A stretch of 13,288 nucleotides of DNA, taken from Paracoccaceae bacterium (GTDB lineage Bacteria > Pseudomonadota > Alphaproteobacteria > Rhodobacterales > Rhodobacteraceae). The translations under genes were made by a program, and so were the position numbers. Under the pieces are notes generated by a model. It did not search any database and was not told the origin of the DNA. It saw nothing but the letters and a program-made list of their open reading frames with translations. The first letter of the stretch is position 1; the number at the start of each line of letters is the position of its first letter. The stretch covers positions 1 to 13,288 of the forward strand of contig JALQTL010000163.1 of NCBI GenBank assembly GCA_023260935.1, given 5' to 3'. Shown piece by piece: positions 6,427 to 12,351 of the stretch.

Positions 6427-8561
6427 GCGCCAAACTCCAGCCGACGGGCGGCCCTGCGGGCCTGCAACCATGTGATGATGCGGCCCCGCACCCCTGCCCA
6501 CCAGCGTTCCACCGGTCCGGGGTTATGCACCACATCGGCGCGGTAGAAACTGGGGCAAAGCACGGCGGCATCGGCCACCTCGCCGCAATTGCCACAGCCG
6601 ACGCAGGTGTGGTCGATGGCAGCCACCGGATCGTCGCGCAAGGGATCGTCCAGCACCTTCAGCGACAGGGACGGGCAGCCCGACAGCCGCATGCAGGCGT
6701 GATCGCCGGTGCAGACATCTTCGTCCACGCCGAAACGCGGCGCCTCGACCCGGCGGCCTTCCTTGATGGCCTGCTGGCGCAGGGGCTTTTCGCGGCGCTG
6801 CTTGTTCAGCATGCATTCGGACGAGGCGATGATGACCTTCGGCCCCTTGGCATCTGTCGTCAGCGCCTCGTGCAGCACCTTGCGCAGTTTCGGCACATCA
6901 TAGGTGCGGTCCACCTGCCGGACCCATTCCACCCCCACCCCCTGCATTGCCTTGGCAATCGGGTGCTGCGTGGCCTTGGTGGCGTTTTCGGCGCGCGAGG
7001 ACATCACATCCTGCCCACCGGTGGCGGCGGTATAGAAATTGTCCACCACCATCACCACGCCGTCGGATTTGTTGTAGACCATGTTCGTCATCGAGGATGA
7101 CAGGCCGGAATGCCAGAAACCGCCATCGCCGATGATGCTGATCGGGCGCTTTTCGCCGCCACCGTCAAAGGCGCCATTGGCCGCGGGGCCAAGGCCGAAG
7201 CCCATGGTCGCCCCGCCGATCTCGAAAGGCGGCAAGGATCCGAACAGATGGCAGCCGATATCGGCGCTGATCTGATGCTTGCCCAAGTCCTTCTGCACCA
7301 GTTTCATCGCGGCAAAGATCGGGCGTTCGGGGCAGCCGGTGCAGAACCCGGGCGGGCGGATCGGCACGGTTTTCGTCAGGTCCGGCACGGCCGGACGGTC
7401 CATGTTGGGCGCGCGCACCGTGGCGGGCAGCATGTCGGGGGCGGCCTTGCGCAGGAACGCCTCCAGCCCCTGAAGCATCACCGCGCCGGTATATTCCCCG
7501 GCCATCGGCAGGATATCCTTGCCGTGAAGCCGCACGCGGCTTTCTGCGCGATACAGATAGGTGGCAAGCGTCTGCTCGATGAATTCGGGCTGGCCTTCCT
7601 CGACCACCAGAATATGCTCCTTGCCTTCGGCAAAGCACAGGAATTCCTTGGCGATCAGCGGGTAGGTGACGTTCAGGCAATAGATCGGCACCTGTGTTGC
7701 GCCATGGATATCGGCCAGACCAAGGCGCTGAAGCGCGCGGATCACGCCGTTATACATGCCGCCCTGACAGACGATGCCAACCTTGCCGCCGTTCCCGAAC
7801 ATCTCGTTCAGCCGGTTGTCGAGGATGAACTTTTCAGCCGCCGGCCAGCGGTTCTTTACCTTGTCCTGTTCATGCACATAGGACATCGGCGGCAGCACCA
7901 CCCGGGCGAAATCGGACCTTGGGTTCGACAGCGCCTCGCGCACGGTTTCCTTCGGGCGCTGGTTGTTGCGGGTGGGAAAAGACCCCGTCACATGGCAAGA
8001 CCGGATGCGGACCATCAGCATCACGGGGCTGTTCGATGCTTCCGAAAGGGCAAAACCATCCCCCACCGCCTTGACGATAGAGGGCAGGTTCGGCCGCGGG
8101 TCCAGCAGCCAGAACTGCGATTTCATGGCAAAGGCGTGGCTGCGTTCCTGCATGATGCTGGACCCTTCGCCATAATCCTCGCCAAGGATGATGAGCGCCC
8201 CCCCCGTTACCCCCGAGGAGGACAGGTTCGCCAGCGCATCCGAAGCGACGTTCACCCCGACCGGCCCCTTGAAGGTGACAGCCCCGCGAATGGGGTAATG
8301 AACGCTGGCCGCCAGCATGGCCGCCGCCGCCGCCTCGTTCGCATTCGCCTCGAACCGCACGCCCAGTTCGCCCAGCAGATCCTGCGCATCGGCCAGAACG
8401 TCCATCAGATGACTGATCGGCGCCCCCTGATAGCCGCCCACATAGCCCACGCCGTTTTCCAACAGCGCCTTGGTGATGGCCAGAATGCCTTCGCCGGTAA
8501 AGGTATCCCCCTCGCCCTTGCGAAGATGCTGAACTTCGGCTTTGAAACTGCGTTCTGCCAT
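6423..8561 (-). CDS. iorA: Indolepyruvate ferredoxin oxidoreductase alpha subunit
   Basis: Catalytic subunit, 712 residues, full length. It decarboxylates indole-, phenyl- or hydroxyphenylpyruvate and forms the arylacetyl-CoA, passing electrons to a ferredoxin. Order: N-terminal pyrimidine-binding domain (about 20-200, with GGYQGAPISH at 42-51 and EANANEAAAA at 71-80), middle domain (about 255-370), then the TPP domain with FCTGCPERP (406-414), GDGGFWHSG (478-486) and DNFYTAATGGQD (507-518). A C-terminal ferredoxin-like domain has Cys617, 623, 629 and Cys653, 656, 659, 669. In the first set CTGDHAC replaces the usual CxxC, so one ligand is missing. As far as I recall this is normal in the proteobacterial branch and not a defect. 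The start ATG 8561 lies 15 bases after the VOC gene, with AGGA sequences between. The TPP enzyme assignment is firm; which aryl-pyruvate is used is inferred. Confidence 0.93.
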   Translation of the reverse strand: MAERSFKAEVQHLRKGEGDTFTGEGILAITKALLENGVGYVGGYQGAPISHLMDVLADAQDLLGELGVRFEANANEAAAAAMLAASVHYPIRGAVTFKGPVGVNVASDALANLSSSGVTGGALIILGEDYGEGSSIMQERSHAFAMKSQFWLLDPRPNLPSIVKAVGDGFALSEASNSPVMLMVRIRSCHVTGSFPTRNNQRPKETVREALSNPRSDFARVVLPPMSYVHEQDKVKNRWPAAEKFILDNRLNEMFGNGGKVGIVCQGGMYNGVIRALQRLGLADIHGATQVPIYCLNVTYPLIAKEFLCFAEGKEHILVVEEGQPEFIEQTLATYLYRAESRVRLHGKDILPMAGEYTGAVMLQGLEAFLRKAAPDMLPATVRAPNMDRPAVPDLTKTVPIRPPGFCTGCPERPIFAAMKLVQKDLGKHQISADIGCHLFGSLPPFEIGGATMGFGLGPAANGAFDGGGEKRPISIIGDGGFWHSGLSSSMTNMVYNKSDGVVMVVDNFYTAATGGQDVMSSRAENATKATQHPIAKAMQGVGVEWVRQVDRTYDVPKLRKVLHEALTTDAKGPKVIIASSECMLNKQRREKPLRQQAIKEGRRVEAPRFGVDEDVCTGDHACMRLSGCPSLSLKVLDDPLRDDPVAAIDHTCVGCGNCGEVADAAVLCPSFYRADVVHNPGPVERWWAGVRGRIITWLQARRAARRLEFGA

Positions 8562-8576
8562 CTGATCCTGATCCTG

Positions 8577-9185
8577 TCAGTTGCCGGGGGCGGTGTTGGA
8601 CCACAGGACCGGCCCGCCGTCCTTTTCATAGGCCATGCCCTGCGGGAACGAGATCGCCTCAAGCTGAAGGCCCCAGGGGGCCGAGAAATAAAGGATCGAC
8701 TGCCCCGCCGCCGCGCCTTCTGCCACCGGGATCGGCCCCATGTTTGTCTTGATGCCGGCCGCCTTCAGATAGGCCGCCACGGCATCGATATCATCAACGT
8801 AAAAGGCGATGTGGTGGCCGCCGATATCGCTGTTGCGGGCGGTGACCGTTGCCTGATCGGGCGCCGTGTATTTGAACAGTTCGATATTCGATCCAAAGCC
8901 GCAGCGCATCAGCGTGATCTGTTCGATGACAGCGCGCGGGTCCACATCCAGAACGTCCTGCATGAAGGTGCCCGTGTCGTCGCGGAATGGGCCGAAGGCA
9001 AGGGCCTTCTGGCACCCCATCACATCGGCAAAGAACGTTTCAGCCTGCGCCAGATCGGGCACGGTGATGCCGATGTGATTGACGCCCCGCATCCCCGGCA
9101 AGGGTTCCGCCCCGGCCGGGTTCGCGCCGACACTTGCGCAAAGGGCTGCACACAGCATCGCGGTCAGTAGCAAAGGTTTCTGCAT
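8577..9185 (-). CDS. Exported VOC-superfamily (glyoxalase/dioxygenase-like) metalloprotein
   Basis: Vicinal-oxygen-chelate fold protein of 202 residues. It begins with a Sec-type signal peptide: Lys3, a hydrophobic stretch (about 5-20) and a likely cleavage after AGA at about residue 26, so the mature protein should be periplasmic. Two beta-alpha-beta-beta-beta modules follow, with probable metal ligands His37 (NHIGITV), Glu102 (NIELFKY), His124 or His125 (GHHIAFYVDD) and Glu176 (LQLEAISF). This is the two-His, two-Glu layout of glyoxalase I-like proteins. The start chosen is ATG 9185, with GGGGGA seven bases upstream; an in-frame ATG at 9200 has no such site. It lies between marR and iorA in the operon. 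Most VOC enzymes of aromatic pathways are cytosolic, so export is odd. Substrate unknown; extradiol dioxygenase, isomerase, lyase or binding protein are all possible. Confidence 0.8.
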   Translation of the reverse strand: MQKPLLLTAMLCAALCASVGANPAGAEPLPGMRGVNHIGITVPDLAQAETFFADVMGCQKALAFGPFRDDTGTFMQDVLDVDPRAVIEQITLMRCGFGSNIELFKYTAPDQATVTARNSDIGGHHIAFYVDDIDAVAAYLKAAGIKTNMGPIPVAEGAAAGQSILYFSAPWGLQLEAISFPQGMAYEKDGGPVLWSNTAPGN

Positions 9186-9220
9186 CGGCTTATCCCCCAT
9201 CTTCCGGCCGGGGCCGGGGT

Positions 9221-9691
9221 TCAGATCTCGTGCTTTCTGATATTGGTCAGCATCTTTTGCAGCGTTCCCACAAAGGCGCGGCGTTCGTCTTCGGGGATGC
9301 CGCGGAACATGCGGGCCTGTGCCGCGGCCATATGCGGCCAAAGCGCATCAAAGGCCGCCCGCCCCGCATCGGTGATGCGCACACGCACCGCGCGGCTGTC
9401 GGCGGCATCGGTTTCCCGGCGGATCATGCCGTCACGCTCCAGCGCGTCCAGCGCGCGGCTGAGGGTGGATTGTTCGGTCACGGTATAAACCGCCAGTTCG
9501 CGGATCAGCGGCCCTTCGACAACCGAAAGCACCGCAAGCGCGCGCATCTTGGGCGTGGTCAGCCCCATGTCCGCCATTTCCTCGCGCAAGCTGGCGTTAT
9601 AGCGGCCCATGATCCGATTCATCAGGTAAGGCGCGAACTGCGTCAGCCCGATTTCGCCCAGACGCGGGTATGAGGGCGTTTCGTCATTCAT
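9221..9691 (-). CDS. MarR family transcriptional regulator
   Basis: Classical MarR-type regulator of 156 residues: dimerising helices at both ends and a winged helix in between. The probable recognition helix lies in TVTEQSTLSRALDALERDG (71-89). The wing carries the family signature in DAADSRAVRVRITDAG (95-110). Start ATG 9691 overlaps the stop of the FAD oxidoreductase gene as ATGA; open frame further upstream encodes nothing MarR-like and is rejected. Being inside the catabolic operon suggests autoregulation of that operon by a pathway intermediate. Its own operator would be expected upstream of the truncated cyclase gene, outside the intact part of this window. The 35-base gap to the VOC gene contains a GC-rich palindrome without a T run. 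Confidence 0.9.
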   Translation of the reverse strand: MNDETPSYPRLGEIGLTQFAPYLMNRIMGRYNASLREEMADMGLTTPKMRALAVLSVVEGPLIRELAVYTVTEQSTLSRALDALERDGMIRRETDAADSRAVRVRITDAGRAAFDALWPHMAAAQARMFRGIPEDERRAFVGTLQKMLTNIRKHEI

Positions 9692-11244
9692 GCACCAAGG
9701 CCCTTTGCCGCGTTGAAACCCGACCCGCCGCCCAGGCCGGGGCCCGGATGGGTGCTGGCGCCTATATGGATCAAACCGCGCACAAGGCCGGTGCCGTTCG
9801 TGGAATGGGCAAAGGGGCGCCACAGGAAGAACTGGTCCAGATGGCAAGCACCGCCATAGGGATCGCCGCCCACAAGATTGACGTTCATGCGTTCCAGATC
9901 CTTCGGGCTTAGCGCCTTGCGGGCCAGAACAGATTGCCGGAAATCCTTGATATGGTTACAAAGTATGGCTTCTAGCCGGTCAGCAAACGCTTCACGCACC
10001 GCATCCCAGTCAGTGCCTGCGATCTGCCCTGCCGCATCGCCCTTGATCACGCGGGGCGCATCGGGGATTTGCAGCCACAGCACCGCCTTGCCTTCGGGGC
10101 AGCGGCTGGGGTCCACCCGGCTGGGCTGACCCACGCAGATGGTGGGCACGGCGGGCAACAGGCCCCGCTCGGCCTCATTCACCGACCGCGAAACGCTGTC
10201 GATGCCATCGGCCAGATGGATCAGCGCCACCTGTTCCAGCCCGGGCGACAGCCATTCCGGCACCCGGTCCAGCGCATAGTGAAGCTGGAAATTACCCCGC
10301 CCGTGGCGGAACTTCGCGGCAGCGGCACGGTCTTCGGGCAGGTTCACGCCTTCCAGCAGCCGGCCATAAAGCTGGGCCGGGGCAACGCTGGCCAGAACCG
10401 AGGCTGTCTCGATTACCTCGCCCCCGGCGCGCAAGCCGCAAACACGGCCTTGGCGCACAAGGATGCGGTCCACATCCACGCCGCAACGGACCTCGCCCCC
10501 CTGTTCGGTGATCAGCCGCACGAAGGCCTGCGCCGCGGCCCCTGCGCCGCCCTTTGCCACAGGCGCGCCCGCCGCTTCCAGCGCAAAGGCGATGACCTTG
10601 CCCATCTGAGCGGAATAGGCGGCCTCGGGCCCAAGGCCGGTGTGCAAGACCCATGGCGCGAACAAGGCCTGCGCGGTTTCACTTCTGAAATCCCGCTCCA
10701 GCCAGCCGCGCGCGGGGGCAAGCGCCTGCCCAAACCATGCAGCAAGGCCGCGCAGGCCACGCTTGCGGGCTTGGGAAAACAACAGCCGCGCCATTGGCCA
10801 GCCCCAGACCGGGTTGCCCAGAAGTGAAAAAAGAAAGGGCGCATCGGCCCCGATCTCGGCCACCACCCGGGCATGGGCATCGCCGTCACCGGGGGCAAGC
10901 GCGTTCAGGCGGGTGCGGTTTTCCGCGCCATCCGTGGTCAGCACCACAGCTTCGCCCGAAGGACGGACCACCGCCGTCGGATGCGGCGTGTGGCAATATT
11001 CGAACCCGTGCCGGGCCAGATGGGGGCCAAGCGCGGCCCCCGCCGGACTGGTCATGAACAGAACGAAGGTTGCCGCCATCGGATCATGCCGAAAACCGGG
11101 GATCAGTTCCTCTGTCCGCATGCAGCCGCCGGCCACGCTTTCGCGTTCCAGCACCAGCACCCGGCGGCCTTTCAGCGCCAACAGGCTGGCCGCGACCAGC
11201 CCGTTGATGCCAGACCCGATGATCACATGATCCGGGCGGTGCAT
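9688..11244 (-). CDS. FAD-dependent oxidoreductase, phytoene desaturase/PYROXD2-like
   Basis: Flavoprotein of the amine oxidase / phytoene desaturase superfamily, 518 residues. The N-terminal dinucleotide fold shows VIIGSGINGLVAASLL (8-23), ending in VLVLERESVAGG, which contains the ribose-binding acidic residue. The C-terminal FAD motif is GASTHPGPGLGGGSGFNAAK (495-514). No signal peptide or clear transmembrane segment is seen. It begins one base after the cyclase stop and overlaps the marR start by four bases, so it belongs firmly to the operon. Members of this family include carotenoid desaturases and isomerases, but the overall pattern is closer to the broad COG1233-type group related to human PYROXD2, whose bacterial substrates are mostly unknown. 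A dehydrogenation or amine oxidation within the aromatic pathway is the best guess. Confidence 0.85.
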   Translation of the reverse strand: MHRPDHVIIGSGINGLVAASLLALKGRRVLVLERESVAGGCMRTEELIPGFRHDPMAATFVLFMTSPAGAALGPHLARHGFEYCHTPHPTAVVRPSGEAVVLTTDGAENRTRLNALAPGDGDAHARVVAEIGADAPFLFSLLGNPVWGWPMARLLFSQARKRGLRGLAAWFGQALAPARGWLERDFRSETAQALFAPWVLHTGLGPEAAYSAQMGKVIAFALEAAGAPVAKGGAGAAAQAFVRLITEQGGEVRCGVDVDRILVRQGRVCGLRAGGEVIETASVLASVAPAQLYGRLLEGVNLPEDRAAAAKFRHGRGNFQLHYALDRVPEWLSPGLEQVALIHLADGIDSVSRSVNEAERGLLPAVPTICVGQPSRVDPSRCPEGKAVLWLQIPDAPRVIKGDAAGQIAGTDWDAVREAFADRLEAILCNHIKDFRQSVLARKALSPKDLERMNVNLVGGDPYGGACHLDQFFLWRPFAHSTNGTGLVRGLIHIGASTHPGPGLGGGSGFNAAKGLGA

Positions 11245-11245
11245 G

Positions 11246-11557
11246 TTACCCCCGCGGCACCAGCGCCAGCGCCCGGATGGGCGACCCGGTGCCGTTCTTG
11301 ATCTTCAGGGGGGCTGCGATCAGGATCGCGCCCTTGGCGGGCAGCTTGTCCAGATTGGCAAGGCTGGCCAGACCATAGCGGTTGTGCTTGTGCAGCAGGT
11401 TATGCGCCGGGAACGGCGGGTTCATGCCGCCCGCCTGCCCCGCATCGGTGCCGATGCACTGGCTACCCCAGCCCACGATACCCTTGCCGATCAGGTATTC
11501 GATCACCTCGGCCGTCGGGCCGGGTGTATGCGGGCCGGTTTCGTTGGCATTCAGGAA
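11246..11557 (-). CDS. Cyclase-family (kynurenine formamidase/isatin hydrolase-like) hydrolase, C-terminal part only
   Basis: About 104 residues match the C-terminal half of the cyclase / kynurenine formamidase superfamily of metal-dependent amidohydrolases: GIVGWGSQCIGTDAG, the FPAHNLL segment, LASLANLDKLP, then APLKIKNGTGSPIRALALV. The HxGTHxDxP metal site, which lies nearer the N-terminus in this family, is absent because the frame switches to gyrase B sequence at about 11558. The fragment therefore cannot be a working enzyme as shown. It precedes the FAD gene by one base, so the native gene was probably the first or an early gene of this operon. Superfamily members deformylate N-formylkynurenine or open isatin, which would suit an indole-ring pathway. 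The family call is good; the substrate is inferred. Confidence 0.75.
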   Translation of the reverse strand, partial: FLNANETGPHTPGPTAEVIEYLIGKGIVGWGSQCIGTDAGQAGGMNPPFPAHNLLHKHNRYGLASLANLDKLPAKGAILIAAPLKIKNGTGSPIRALALVPRG

Positions 11558-11761
11558 CAGCGCCTCGTCAATGGAGTTATCGACTACCTCAAAAACCAAA
11601 TGGTGTAAGCCGGTGCCGTCTGACGTGTCGCCAATGTACATCCCGGGGCGTTTACGGACGGCCTCGAGGCCTTCCAAAATTTGAATAGAGCCAGCGCCAT
11701 AGCTGTCATCGGCGGGGGCCGCGGTGCTGGCTGCAGCGGGGTTCTGGATGGGGTCTGTCAT
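11558..11761 (-). CDS. gyrB: DNA gyrase subunit B, first ~68 residues, fused in frame to the cyclase fragment
   Basis: The start ATG 11761 opens a short variable leader, then the GHKL ATPase beginning: YGAGSIQILEGLEAVRKRPG (21-40), MYIGDTSDGTGLHHLVFEVV (41-60) and DNSIDEAL (61-68), where Asn62 and Asp65 fall in the ATP-site helix. Native GyrB continues with roughly 750 more residues; here the sequence instead reads FLNANETGPHTPG of the cyclase. A single open frame runs 11246-11761. The leader style and the dnaN gene directly upstream suggest a betaproteobacterial donor, unlike the flanking operon. This is probably an artificial junction, not a functional gene. Confidence 0.85.
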
Positions 11762-11860
11762 ACGGATTCTTCTTCAGGACTACACAGGTTGTGCGCGGGC
11801 TCGGTAAATGCCGCGCGGCGAGGTGCCCACCGCGTCGGCGGGCATCGCGGTATTCGGTTG
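11762..11860. other. dnaN-gyrB intergenic region with a hairpin
   Basis: These 99 bases separate the dnaN stop from the gyrB start. TGCCCACC (11824-11831) and GGCGGGCA (11837-11844) form an 8-base stem with one mismatch (a G-U wobble in RNA) around a five-base loop. There is no T run, so intrinsic termination is unlikely. No recF lies between the genes, as is usual in Betaproteobacteria. A purine-rich GAAGAAGAA a few bases before the gyrB ATG may be its ribosome site. Confidence 0.5.
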
Positions 11861-12258
11861 TCAGATGCGCATGGGCATTACGACGTACTTGAAGTCCTCG
11901 CTGTCGGGCAGTGTGATGAGTGCGGAGCTGTTACCGTCGGACAAACTCAGGCGCACCATATCCTGGTTCATATTGGTTAACACGTCCATGAGGTAGGTCA
12001 CGTTGAAACCGATCTCGATCGCGTCACCGGCGTATTCGATTTCAATTTCGTCGGTCGCCTCCTCTTGTTCTGCGTTGCTGGCTGCAATGCGCAGGCTGCC
12101 GGGCTCGATGTTCAAGCGCACGCCCTTGAATTTGTCGGAGGTCATGATTGCCGTGCGCTGAAGGGAGGACAGCAAGGTTTGGCGGCCCAACACCAACTCA
12201 TTGGTGTGGTTGCGTGGAATAACGCGGTTGTAGTCTGGAAACTTGCCCTCGACAAAGG
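11861..12258 (-). CDS. dnaN: DNA polymerase III beta sliding clamp, C-terminal domain only
   Basis: About 130 C-terminal residues of DnaN (clamp domain III), out of about 370 in the full protein. They begin at VEGKFPDYNRVIPR and continue through SLQRTAIMTSDKFKGVRLNI, SNAEQEEATDEIEIEY, GFNVTYLMDVL and the canonical C-terminus YVVMPMRI. The frame continues upstream without a stop into unrelated sequence and then SucA, so the first two clamp domains are missing. The gene order dnaN then gyrB, about 100 bases apart, points to Betaproteobacteria, probably Burkholderiales. Base composition is visibly less GC-rich than the catabolic operon to the left. It is most likely an authentic terminal fragment joined artificially at its 5' side. 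Confidence 0.87.
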
Positions 12259-12351
12259 CGATCAGGCGCGCGCGGCGCTCGGGGTCGAGTTCGATCATCT
12301 CAGGACCGGCAGAAACCGCCTCTGCACCCGCCCGCATCGGACGCAGCTTGA
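12259..12351 (-). other. In-frame segment of unknown origin between SucA and DnaN sequence
   Basis: About 31 codons reading KLRPMRAGAEAVSAGPEMIE then LDPERRARLIAF fit neither the SucA sequence before them nor the DnaN sequence after them. The stretch is high-GC with alphaproteobacterial-looking codons. From memory it faintly resembles the C-terminal tails of RND-efflux periplasmic adaptor proteins, but this is a weak guess. It may be a further short piece of the chimera. Both boundaries are approximate to about 15 bases. Confidence 0.45.

Noticed and set aside
6427..6501. Upstream ATG start for iorB
   Set aside because: It adds 25 residues that overlap iorA coding sequence and resemble no IorB start. 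The ATG at 6426 forms an ATGA overlap with the iorA stop.
8562..8576. Short direct repeat ATCCTG ATCCTG before iorA
   Set aside because: Only two copies within a 15-base gap; on the minus strand it simply provides two AGGA-like ribosome sites.
9204..9217. GC palindrome between marR and the VOC gene as a terminator
   Set aside because: CCGGCC and GGCCGG with a two-base spacer has no T run and lies inside a tight operon just before the VOC ribosome site. It could weakly modulate translation, nothing more can be claimed.
11246..11761. A novel gyrase-cyclase fusion protein
   Set aside because: Both halves are truncated in the middle of a domain and lack key functional parts, and the gyrB side carries its own upstream dnaN context from another lineage. 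A chimera explains it better.
11824..11844. Hairpin between dnaN and gyrB as an intrinsic terminator
   Set aside because: No T tract on either strand, and the stem has an imperfect pair.
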